Source: Cytidiella melzeri (Eukaryota; Basidiomycota; Agaricomycetes; Polyporales; Irpicaceae). From it: a DNA stretch of 35,354 nt. Positions 22,656 through 32,256 of this stretch are shown here, piece after piece; the stretch's first letter is position 1, and the number at the start of each line of letters is the position of its first letter. The notes under the pieces were generated by a model. The model was not told the origin of the DNA. It made no database searches and was given only the letters and a program-made list of their open reading frames with translations. Both the position numbers and the translations under genes were made by a program. The stretch spans positions 1-35,354 of the forward strand of contig JABYQR010000429.1 in NCBI GenBank assembly GCA_022592445.1, written 5' to 3'.

Positions 22656-23159
22656 TGTCAAGAACACAACCAAACTCTTATGAAGAGCAAGGAAGTGACG
22701 ACGGGGGAGGGACGACGAGCGAACTCGCGTGGACGATGACGACAGGGATGATGATGATGAAAGGGGGAGAGACGACGACGAGGGAGCAGCTAACAATGAG
22801 CTAAAGACCAGGTTATATTAGTAATGTGAAGGACTAGGTACAAGGTGGACGTCACCTAAAGACCAGGAGGTAGAATCTGAGGTCTTTAGGGAGCTACAGG
22901 GTGGGTTTATATACATCTCAAACAAGGACCCCTGGTACCGGGTCTGTACTCCTAACACTGCCGTGGGAATGTATGGTGTGCTATGGTGCGATGTTCTACA
23001 ATGTTCCAGCACCTTCTATGATCATGTGACCAGTCTGTCACATGCACTTGATCACATGCAGTAGCCATGTACCATCGATAAGATAAGATAAGGAAATTGA
23101 GAAGGTAGGATAACGAAAATAAAAGGAAAAGAAAGGAAAAAGTGTGCATGGTCGTGACA
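22656..23159 (-). repeat. 5' LTR of Ty3 element 1
   Basis: 504 bp, read as identical to 10277-10780. It ends against the right GTAAG target duplication at 23160-23164. Confidence 0.95.
22868..22913 (-). promoter_or_regulatory. LTR core promoter: TATA box and predicted RNA start
   Basis: On the sense strand TATATAAA (22913-22906) is followed 35 nt later by AGATTCTACCT starting at 22878. That 11-mer is the exact complement of the PBS. The usual TATA-to-start spacing and the complementarity support each other in placing the RNA 5' end here. U3 would be about 281 nt. Confidence 0.65.
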
Positions 23160-23164
23160 GTAAG

Positions 23165-24719
23165 CGTCCAGAGGAAGTTCACCGTCAGGAATTAGGGGAC
23201 ACGCAACAACGTCAGGGTCCCAGCGCGGATCACGAAGGTGTCCCTGAAACACAAGAACGTCAGGGTCCCAGCGCGGATCACGAAGGTAATGTGGCTCACG
23301 GTGTTCCTGAAAAAAGATCTTTATTGAATACACACAAGCTCCCCTCGCTCTCGATGAACTCGAACAAGCATTTGACGTCGACGGGGAGATGCAGCATTGC
23401 AAGCGCATGGACCCCGAGATGAGAGAGCTCTGCATCACAACTGCATGCGTACAGGATGTCTCGGATGCTTTTTTTGACAATCCCCCACGCGTCAGAGGTG
23501 AGCTTCATGATCAGCATGTCCTCTTGGCTAACATGTATCATTTGTTTCAGAATTGATAGTGCCGTGTTGCCACAACTGCATCAAAACGCGTGGCACGGCA
23601 CAAAATCCGTACTCCGAGGCGGACACCAAGATACTGGCCATGATGCAGCAAATCGAATCTACGCTCGCACCCCCTGCCGACACCGCAAATGCAGAAGATG
23701 TACGCAAGGACTTGCGACGAGGCAAACGACGGGATGCTGTCTACTGGGCTCTACACAGCTGGCGACACGACTACTGGTTCCTACATTACTCTACTTGTGG
23801 ATTCCCGATGCAAACTCTGCTACCCGACAAGTTCCTCAACTTCCTTGCAACAAACGGTCATATACGCACCTCGGACGACCTCGCAAGATTCTTGCCTGAC
23901 TGGCGCCATGGCAAACGCATCGGCAAACCTGTGCTCAATGTTATTGAAAAGGTGGAAAACACGTACTGGGAGAAGCAGGCTCGGAAACGCCAGAAGTCTG
24001 ACGAGCAACAATACCTACGAGCACAGACACGACTGGACGATGAGCGCAACGAGCGACTTATCAACAATGTTCAGAACAATCGCCCCTTGCCACTTCAGAC
24101 TACGCCTGGTGAATTCTCGGTTGCTATGTATGTCAGCCCCACTGAAGGCTTCTGCCGTGTCGATCCCCTCGTTATACCAGTGCCAGCCTCGATGATGCCT
24201 CAGCTTCCTTCTCCTCTCGCAAATCTGCCCTCTGTACAAGATCCTGGTGAACTATGTGTGTCTAGGTCTTCGTCGTCTATGCCCCTGTTGTCTGCTTCCT
24301 CGTTCTCTGTGTCATCTGCTTCCTTGGATCCGCAAGCACACCCTCAAGCTTACATGTATGTGCCCTCTCGTGTGCCGCCAATGTACCTATCGCCGCCGCA
24401 GCAAAGTTCGCCGCCGCAGCAAAGTTCGCCGCCGCAGCAAGGTTCGCCGCCCCAGCACGGTTCGCCGCCATATACTTTATCAATGTCACAGCAATACTCG
24501 CAAGCCCTCGGTCTTGCAAGGTCCCTACCTGTTTCTGCGCCGACCTTTGAGGAACCTCCGCTGTTGTTACAAGCTGCAAACGCGCATCTTAAACAGCTCC
24601 GATGGCAGCCAATCCAGACGGGAGAACGTACAAAGGTGTCAAGGGCGAAGGTGTTGAAACCTACCAAGAGCTTGAAAGTCTCTAAGGCATCTGAGTCGAA
24701 GGGGCCACAGTTTAAATAG
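23165..24719 (+). CDS. RecQ-family helicase, 3' part with CCxxC zinc motif
   Basis: This continues the helicase gene after the Ty3 insertion: removing 10277-23164 (element plus one GTAAG copy) fuses KRK to RPEEVHRQ in frame. The frame then breaks once at the A6 run 23310-23315, and one extra A restores it (IFIEYTQAPLALDELEQ). An intron at 23498-23550 (53 nt) joins DNPPRVR to ELIVPCCHNCIKTRG, a zinc-binding-like motif. A conserved-looking block follows (YWALHSWRHDYWF, LLPDKFLNFLATNG), then a Ser/Pro/Gln-rich tail with an 18-bp repeat. A CC..C motif followed by a WR-rich block after the helicase core recalls C-terminal regions of fungal RecQ-like helicases, from memory of the family only. Confidence 0.82.
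23208..23285 (+). repeat. 48-bp tandem duplication inside the helicase gene
   Basis: A 48-bp unit starting AACGTCAGGGTCCCAGCG at 23208 begins again at 23256, for about 1.6 copies. It is in frame and encodes the peptide RQGPSADHEG twice. It lies in the linker just downstream of the Ty3 insertion. Confidence 0.85.
24390..24472 (+). repeat. 18-bp minisatellite coding for SPPQQS
   Basis: About 4.5 copies of TCGCCGCCGCAGCAAAGT, the last ones diverged, encode SPPQQS repeats in the disordered tail of the helicase. Such tracts often vary in copy number between strains. Confidence 0.85.
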
Positions 24720-24794
24720 CATGTTGTAATTGTATAGCACACATTAAAATGCAAAGCGAGTCATCCATTTCCAAAAATACTACACAAGATCTGT

Positions 24795-27616
24795 CTACGC
24801 ATTTGAACTATCTTCTGTTTCGTTTGAGCGCACTGGAGGCTCTGGGTCCCAATCTTCTGTGGTTGCACGAGATGACGTTCGACGTTCTGACCAACGGTTG
24901 ATAGTGGCGTCGAGCTTGATTGGATCACTTCCGAGAGCGATGAAGTCCTTCGCGCGGTCCTTCGCCTCGAGATGTCTCCCTGGAACATATAAATGCGCCT
25001 CAGCCTCATGGTATGTGCCTTGAAGGTTTCGGATATCCTTCTCAGCGTCCGGTGTCGTGTGCGACTTACCGCGACGGAAATGATTGAAATTTCCTTCGAT
25101 GTGGTCTTTCACCTTTCGCTGGGTGGGTATAGAGGCAGATATTTTGCGTATATACTCCCATGTGGCAAACGGTCCAAGCACCATGAATATGTACTACGAA
25201 GCACGTCAGCGAGAGATCGAGAAGTTGAATCACATCGAACCTTGATGTCGCGAATATTATGTTCTTGGCACATGTCATAGGCGAGAAATCCACCCGCGCG
25301 TCCAGTAGTATTGGCCAGCCAGCAGTAACGCATGACAAATATCCTAACTCATATCAGATTGTGTTCATTGCGATACGCATGCAATACGTACCTTAAGTCT
25401 GCCGGCCACTCGCGCAGTAAGCCCTGGAACAATTCTAACAGCTCAATCGTGTACTTCCAGTTGTTGCCTCCGTGGAAACGGTAAAGGAGCCGCGGCATCA
25501 ACATTTCCATGCGACCGACATCCCCTGATTGCATGGCCTCGTCGAAGTTCCAGTAATCGATTCCGTCGCGGCAATACAGGACACTATTGAGGAGGACGTC
25601 GTCCTGATCGTCCCGCTTCTTCTCGAGTAGAGTACTTGCGGCGTGTGTAGAGGCATATTCCATGATGATTCTCGTGGCGATGGTGTCCAGTTCTTCGGGA
25701 CATTTGTCCCGCAGCTCGGTGAGGTTCTCAACGCCCCCAACAACTTGCCAGAGGTCCCGGACGTGCGCCATCGTGACATGCTTGAGAGCTTCATGCGCCG
25801 TCTGGTGGTAGTTGCCTTGGACCGAGGGCGCCCCGAGACCTTTACGCTCCAACATGTCGAATGCGGTCTTCAGACCAAGCCCTAGACTCGTGCCATAGTG
25901 CTGCTTGATGATGGATTGTTCCTGAGCGATTTGCGCGTGAAACCACCCGAAGAGCTCGAGGATTTCCTCCATCCGATCCCACCAGTTGAGATCCCAGCTC
26001 TGCATCTTCTCTGCATCTTCTTGAGTGTGCGCAGACGGCAGACGGTGAGTTGATCGCCTAGCCAAGGAATGATCTTCTTCTGCGAGAGTTCTCGCTTTGT
26101 GTGAGGATTGTCGAGTTTGAGCTAGCAGTGATCATGAGTCAGAGACGATAGCATTCAGATATGAGGTGGCTATACGTACTTGGCGGTACCATGCCTTCAT
26201 GCACTTCTTATTTCCTTGAGAGATGCCTCCTCTTGATGCTCCGTATGAAGCATGTATTGCCGTGTCGCGTATTCGGGTCCAGTAGGCAGCGGAAGCACAG
26301 GAGGCGGTTGTGCAAACACGGAGTGAGACTTTGAGGTGTATGTACTGAAGTCAAACTCGGTACTCATCGTTAGAATCTTCAGTACGATATACTTGCTCTC
26401 CTGGAGCAAGCGTTTCGCGCTGCGTACCTCGACGTCGAATATATCGAGGGAAGTGATGGGGTCTTGTGTACCGGTGCGCCACTGCTCCTGAAACGCCATC
26501 GCGTCGGGGGCCACACAGGCCGGATCGGAAAACGTGTAGATAGTTGCGGCACAGCCGCTGTCGAAGTGAGACTTGTTGTCGGTTTGCTGCTCGTATGTCT
26601 TGAATCCGAGGTTCAAGTTGTCGTGTGAACCAGAAATGGGCAAGCCGAGAGTGTGGATGTCACGGAGCATTCGCTCGTGGTTACTGTGGCCGATTCGCTC
26701 GAGGGTGCCATAGATCCACTTCTGATTCATGCAGATTTTCCACAGGTATAGCGTGTCGGCGGCCTTCCCAGAGACACCACAGGACTTGAAGTATATGCTC
26801 ATGAGTTTTTGGAACTTTGAGCGTTGAGCGGAGCGCGAGAATGAGAGCTGGCAGAGGGTAATGAATACAGCCTGTCGAGGAGTGATGAGCAACGGAAATG
26901 AGTGTATGGGGGGTACTCACCTCGGAGGGATTCTTCTTCTTGTTCGTCCGACACTGTCTTGGAGTGCTGGCCGCCGAGAGAAGAATCTCCCATAGTGTGG
27001 GGGCCATCGTGCGTGCTTCGTCGACCGATTCCTTCAAGTCGATGGACAGGAGGTACTCCTCCGTGACCTCGGACTGCTTGCACATCATCATCGTGCGAAG
27101 GCTTTGCATATCGCGGTCAATAAGCATCTTGACGTTGCTTATTGACCACTCGTCCATTGCCACTCGAGCGGCCTGGGTCCGAACACCACGATCGTGCTGC
27201 CGCGGAGGGCAGCGCAGGCTCTGGAGAATCTCCGGCACCATGCTGCAGTTGGTAAATCCAGTACGGGCGTAACGAATGACGGCCAGGTTGGATTGGTGAG
27301 GGTGCGTGTTAGCTATGTCATCCACTGCGAGCTCCTCCTCGTCGTCTTTGCTATCCAGGTTCCAGCTGAGGTAATATAGGAAAGATGCAACATCCAGGCC
27401 TTCATTTGCCATGTTGTCGATAACACGTCGCATCTTGGCTGCAATGCGACGATGCGAGAGGTTTTCGAGATATCGCATGCACGCGTTTGTCCTGCCAAGA
27501 GGTCCTCTGGTACCGGGTGCGGGGCGATTGTAGCATGCGTCCACGTCGTCGTCAGAATCATCGTTGTCGTCGTCAGTTCCAGGTTCTGCAAAATCCTCCA
27601 TGTCGTTTTGAGGCAT
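24795..27616 (-). CDS. DUF6589-family protein, copy 1 (frame broken by 11-bp duplication)
   Basis: Five exons on the minus strand: 27616-26921, 26871-26180, 26121-25392, 25343-25241 and 25193-24795, with introns of 49, 58, 48 and 47 nt. Family landmarks are KFQKLMSIYFKSCG, GLPISGSHDNLNLGF, IIPWLGDQLTVCRLRTL, ELFGWFHAQIAQEQSI, AMQSGDVGRMEMLMPRLLYR, CWLANTTGRAGGFLAYDMCQ and HTTPDAEKDI. They parallel the copy at 30035-32256. An exact 11-bp tandem duplication (26000-26010 and 26011-26021) shifts the frame, and one copy alone would be in frame. A second, one-base break near 26214 (a CC pair) may be sequence error. Function is unknown. The repeated acidic motifs suggest, as inference only, a nuclease or transposase. 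It converges on the helicase gene with a 75-bp gap. The family name is assigned from memory. Confidence 0.75.
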
Positions 27617-27770
27617 CCTGAAGCAGAGCACACGCAAGGAGAAGGAAGGAGATACAAGAATGTTATTCGTGAGTGTCGACGCGGTAGAGATACAAGAATC
27701 GCGAGCAGCAATTAGCATTGATTATCTTTGACGCTCGCCATCAGATGAGTTCAACGCGAGATAATCTAGT

Positions 27771-27855
27771 CACGTGCGATTCATCTACACCCGGATAGGC
27801 CAGAGGCACCAGACCCTCTGCTGGCTTTCTGTTTTTTTTTTCGGGCTCCGCTCCC
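27771..27855 (-). repeat. Right inverted repeat of the RecQ/DUF6589 unit
   Basis: This is the inverse partner of 8414-8498. The reverse complement starts GGGAGCGGAGCCCG, has an A10 run and ends GTGTAGATGAATCGCACGTG. It lies about 155 bp upstream of the DUF6589 start codon. No matching target duplication is visible outside the two repeats. Confidence 0.6.
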
Positions 27856-27856
27856 C

Positions 27857-28090
27857 GAACAGGAAGTCAGCGCACGTGGCAGCGTGCAGAGCGTCTGGGT
27901 ACGAGACTATGAAGGATGCGCGTTCAACTCGGGAGACTCATTAAAGCCACGGCCAGCGTACTCTTGCTGCAGTCATCCTATATCGACGTGAGGGGCTTGA
28001 CTGGTGTATGTAGCAATCAGCGTACAGTTCTGTTCTGTGTCCATCTGAAGAGGGACGAGTGATGTGCCACGGTACATACATCCAGATTCA
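27857..28090. other. Spacer between the right inverted repeat and the APH remnant
   Basis: No gene, RNA or repeat recognised in this stretch. Confidence 0.4.
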
Positions 28091-28139
28091 TGATAACAGA
28101 CGACAATGAAGGTCATCGTTCTTTTGCCTTTGAACGAGA

Positions 28140-28850
28140 GTCACGAAGCTTGTGCAAAGACGAAAGAACGGGATTTTCCATACGGGAACCAATACGAGGA
28201 GATGGATGATGCTCGGACGAGTGTGGCAAATTGGACTAGGTGACGCAAAACTGGAACAATACCTCGTGCCTCCAGCTCCATTGACGCGGCGCTGAGCTGC
28301 GTACCTCGCAAACACTCAGAACCATGTGCTCGTTTTAGCAGCGCTGTCCGACGAACGAGATCAGTCTTGCGCCTTGGGGACAAGCTTCCAGAGCGACGGG
28401 AAAGTGCATCGTGTCCATTTCGCTAGCAATGGCGCAGAACTTGCAACCACGACAGGGTATGGAATGCAGGCTACCCTGTTGTATCCGCCTTTGTCGATGC
28501 CTTGAGGCTTCCGTCCAGCATATTGGGCCGCTGGTCAACAAAGCTCACCGACGTTGAACTCACGTCTGCGCTCTGCAAGGTGAAAATCGTTTCCGACGCT
28601 GAATGTGCACGTTTTAGATCAGACGTATATGCCAGAGAGCGATATGCATGAGACCCAAGGCTATCGTCCCGATGAATAATCTAAAAGAGGCCCGGCGCAG
28701 AAACGGAGAGTATGCCAAAAATTGAGGTATAACCCTGGCACACCCGAGAGAAGGTACATGGGGGATTCCCCAAGTAGCACGAAGTTTTCTGAGGACAGGA
28801 TGAGGCTCTCACAGGTCAAACTCACCTATAAGTGCGTTTGCCGAGAGACT
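28140..28850 (-). pseudogene. APH-fold phosphotransferase-like remnant, copy 2
   Basis: The minus strand reads RRREFNVGEL, a TGA stop, PAAQYAGRKPQGIDKGGYNRV (the glycine loop, about 28475-28500), LLAKWTR, then in other frames SRSSDSAAKT and LRHLVQFATLVRASS. This order matches the N-terminal half of a fungal APH-like kinase. 28485-28850 corresponds to 6343-6790, and 28200-28340 to 8190-8340, with heavy divergence. No catalytic HxD motif remains. It is inactive. Confidence 0.5.
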
Positions 28851-28950
28851 CTACGCAGTGAACGCACATCCGCGTTCAAGCAGCCTGCCTTGTCCGGCTT
28901 GAGTGGCCGGTAGAGTCCACCATTTTCCTCCTCAAAGCCTTTCCTCGTTA

Positions 28951-29372
28951 CACTGGGTAACCACGGCCCAATTTCCGGTGGAAAAACATGAGAAATACGT
29001 GAGAAAAAATGGCGATTTTACGGTACCTTTTTGTAGCAGAAATAGCGCTGAAAAACACTGAATATTTCATCTTGTTTTTCTTGTGAGCAAATGGATGAAA
29101 AACTGGCTTTTTTCTCAATGCGTTTTTCCGGCCTTCTGGTGATGCCTAAACGGAGCGTTTCTCAATGGTATTTTCAACAGAAAACAAAAGGCCGGAAAAA
29201 CGCATTGAGAAAAAAGCCACTTTTTCATCCATTCGCTCACAAGAAAAACAAGATGAAATATTCAGTGTTTTTCAGCGCTATTTCTGCTACAAAAAGGTAC
29301 CGTAAAATCGCCATTTTTTCTCACGTATTTCTCATGTTTTTCCACCGGAAATTGGGCCGTGGTTACCCAGTG
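28951..29372. mobile_element. Foldback MITE, 185-bp terminal inverted repeats
   Basis: A 422-bp element whose arms 28951-29135 and 29188-29372 are inverse copies with only two mismatches. The centre of 52 bp is unpaired. The ends read CACTGGGTAACCACGG. It is flanked by TTA at 28948-28950 and 29373-29375, a 3-bp target duplication. CACTG ends with a 3-bp duplication fit the CACTA (CMC/EnSpm) group, and PIF/Harbinger is the alternative. It has no coding capacity. Near-identical arms imply a young insertion. Confidence 0.9.
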
Positions 29373-29375
29373 TTA

Positions 29376-30034
29376 TGTGAGTGTCGCAGTATCTGACGAG
29401 GAGAACGCGGTGAATGAACGGTAGTTGATGAAGGTAGGAATAGTGACATCAGCGGCGGCGGCAGAGAGATTGCGCGCGAGTGCTGTGTGGGTAGGTATTA
29501 GGCATTGGCGTAGGTGCGCGACATACTCGAGGGGTGTTTTGTGTAGACGGTTTAGAGCGACGACAGCCATCGAATGAACGTCGACAACAACAGTGAGCTT
29601 GTTCGAGCGCCCAGCATTTATCTCTGTCAACGCTTATGTAAGCGATATCTGAGGCGGTCCTTAGACTGAGCTCTTCTAGTCTGAGTTCTGACGCGCCCAG
29701 GCTCCGTCCAGCCGTCTACGGGAGCGTTTGCAGGGATAGGTCTCGACGGTGGCCACGCGTGATAGAGCTACAAAGGAGTTTATGTAATCTTCACCGTATA
29801 TGTCAATGAATCACATGCAAGATGAGTTATGTAATCTGTTTTTGAACCTTAATCCCTGCAAGCTCCCTACGACGGCTGGCAGCAAACAAAGGTAAACAGC
29901 GGTGCTCGGCGTGATAGACGCCTGTTAATTGTCCGTTTTGGGAAGACTTGGCAGCCGAACCGCGTTGAATTATTCTGACGCGTGTCGTGTTTATCTCGCG
30001 CGTACAAGTTATGGCCACCGCAGTGCATTGACAC
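29376..30034. other. Spacer between MITE and DUF6589 copy 2
   Basis: It should contain the promoter and perhaps a first exon of the DUF6589 gene. A minus-strand frame at 29373-29630 (85 codons) runs into the MITE flank and has no recognised motif. Nothing else seen. Confidence 0.35.
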
Positions 30035-32256
30035 ATGCTCGAACTGCTAGAAAGCAGCAGGATCTCGCTGGCCGACCTGGTCGTCAGCACACTCATGCAC
30101 CCACAGTCTAAACACTCCCATCCATTCCTGTTCGAAGACTTGACCAGGCACTGTCTGCCTGTGCTCTCGTCGCTATACTACAACTCACTCTCTCACGAGC
30201 AGACCTTGTCGTGGGCGCACAGTATCATGTCAAAGCACTATGCTGATGCTATCGACAGCCTGGCGCACAATATCGATCACTGGCACTTCAGCGCGTCACA
30301 AGCTAAACCTGCGCAGATCCGGGACTTTCGCCTCGAGGAGTTGGCTGTGACCATCCAGAGAGAACAACCGCGCCTGTGGTCACTCGTTTTCCGTCTCGCC
30401 ACAGGTTCTGAGGATACGGAGCCGGTGACGGGCGATGCTATCGGAGAGGATTTGGATGCCGAAGACGAAGAGGAGAACAACTTCGATCATGCTGGACCTG
30501 ACGCAGAGCAGGGTTTACGGCGGAAAAAGATACATGGCTTGCGCGTAATTGTAAGTCTCCATTCTCAATAGCATATTAAGCACCAACTGACCATGTCCGA
30601 TGGGTGTAGAAAACTGTCACTGTAACGAGTATCTTGGCACACAACCGCTTCCAGAAATGTAATATTCTTCAGGCTACTATGGGGATCTTTCTGCACTCAT
30701 GCAGAGCGCCTGAGAAACTTGTGAAGGTGCTCTCACGGATGGGTGTCTCTATTTCACTCACGTCGATACACCGCGCAATACACTCCCTCTCGCGCAAGTC
30801 TCGTTTGGACATGCAACGCCTCGGGCGGTCACTCCTTGTCTCATATGCATACGATAATTTTGATGTGAAATTCAATACCGGCATTCCGTCCGCTGATGGT
30901 CCAAGCGACCTGCTCGTCCATTTGACATCCGGGACAATGTTGAAGCTTAGTCATGACGTGAGGCTTGACGACCTTCGTGTTTCTGGTTCGCTATGGGACA
31001 TGAATCCAAACAACCCTCGAGCATCTAACCCGAAGCACTTCAATCCGCTGACTACCTTCAAGATGCTCTATTCTCTTCATCCTCCACCACCTGTTGTACA
31101 CGAGCCAGGAAAACCACGTTTAGGCCGTCGTGCCCGTTATCGCTCATGGATATTTGTACAAACCTTGATCACTCATGGACCAAAGTACTTTGCAAGTATG
31201 AAGTCGTTCGTCAGCCAACCTGAGGCCGTTGAGATGATTCCATTATGCAAGACTGAGCAGGTGCCACTCCGTGCAATGGACATAAATCAGTCAAAGGTTT
31301 CGGGCAATATCGATGCAATTATGAACATGCTTGGCCAAGCTGCTGTTGGGAAACATGGCGCGGAGATATCGGGTCTCGAGGAAATCAATATTGCTCAGTT
31401 TGTGCAGTTGGTTCATGGGGATTTAGGAACAATGGAGCGGGTTATTAGTGCTATGGATCGACGCGCTATCGAGATGGCACCTGAAGATCGACTTCAGTTT
31501 GTTGTCTTTGTCTTTGGTCTCTTTCATTTCAAGATGGTGGCTGCAGATGCAATTTGGCGGATTTTGGTCACTCCAATGGATGCTAGGAAAGATCCGACAG
31601 GCTTTATGGCCTTTGTTAGCTGTCTCCGTCCGAAGAGTGCCAACAAACTCATCAACAACGTGGGTTTCTGTGAGCAGCACGAGCTTATTGGTCATGTTGG
31701 CAGCGTGCTACGCCTTGATGTGTGGCAAGTAGAAGCTCGGAAGCGAGGCTACCTCACACTTGAAGACTGGGCCAGGTCAGAGCCTTCACTGGAAGATATT
31801 ACGAGCATCTCGAATCAACTGGTCTCTCAGTATGTCGAAGGGGGCGACGGAATCAGCATGTATCAAATGCAGACAAAATCAGCCGACCAGCGAGACAAGC
31901 AGCACGAAAATACCATGCGATGTCATCACTACCTCTTGTTGTACGAGGAATTATCGTATGCTATGAACGCAGGAGATATTGGACGCGTGGAAATACTGTT
32001 CCAGCCATGGATTCAGACTTTTAAGGCTACGGGAAAACACAAGTACGCAAACCGTATGCTTCTATTCATGCATCAGCTATATAGTGTGTACCCATCTGGG
32101 CTACGGTGGGTATTTTATCTGAGCAGTACATCAATCCTACTGATGTAGTCTTCAAGCCGTGCCATCCGTTATAACATTCTTGTCAATCCTACTGGCAGGC
32201 CCAACCATTTCCGAGCAGTGGACTGGATTGTGGAATTGCTCAATCTATATATAAAG
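30035..32256 (+). CDS. DUF6589-family protein, copy 2, C-terminus cut off by LTR
   Basis: Exons 30035-30550, 30610-32105 and 32157-32256 are joined by introns of 59 and 51 nt, all in phase. Landmarks shared with copy 1 are FQKCNILQATMGIFLHSC, SYAYDNFDVKFNT, LVHGDLGTMERV, FVFGLFHFKMVAADAIWR, AMNAGDIGRVEILFQPW and YNILVNPTGRPNHFRAVDW. An acidic low-complexity patch (about residues 135-155) precedes the conserved part. The frame is intact up to 32256, where the LTR of a second Ty3 element begins and supplies an early stop two codons later (TGT TAA). The lost tail corresponds to the last two exons of copy 1. An upstream first exon is possible. The family name is assigned from memory, and molecular function is unknown. 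Confidence 0.78.

Larger units (their letters stand above)
10277..23159 (-). mobile_element. Ty3/Gypsy chromovirus (element 1), nearly complete, with nested LINE
   Basis: Two 504-bp LTRs (10277-10780 and 22656-23159) appear identical, start TG and end CA, and are flanked by GTAAG at 10272-10276 and 23160-23164. Read right to left the element has a 5' LTR, PBS, gag, pol (protease, RT, RNase H, integrase, GPY/F, chromodomain), PPT and 3' LTR. Without the LINE at 11535-18055 it would be about 6.35 kb. Chromoviruses use the chromodomain to aim integration at marked chromatin. Identical LTRs mean a recent insertion. All enzyme motifs are present, so the copy was probably active until the LINE split its integrase. 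Confidence 0.95.

Noticed and set aside
10272..23160. The Ty3 insertion creates GTAAGT at its left edge and CAG at its right edge, as if the whole element could be spliced out like an intron.
   Set aside because: Joining 10271 to 23161 removes one base of the original frame and meets a TAG after eleven codons. An intron of 12.9 kb is also not plausible in a fungus.
8637..24719. The helicase as part of a Helitron.
   Set aside because: No HUH Rep motif, no Pif1-type helicase motifs and no Helitron ends were seen. The motifs are RecQ-like.
29091..29396. A 101-codon plus-strand frame across the MITE.
   Set aside because: It lies in the inverted-repeat arms and centre, has low-complexity content and no motif, and runs out beyond the element edge.
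29800..29830. A sequence (ATGAATCACATGCAAGAT) upstream of DUF6589 copy 2 resembles the inner end of the 85-bp inverted repeat.
   Set aside because: Only about 18 bp with mismatches and no extension outward. Too weak to call a third terminal repeat.
30035..32256. DUF6589 copies as KDZ or Plavaka transposases.
   Set aside because: The characteristic zinc regions and motif order of those families were not seen, and the two copies match each other better.
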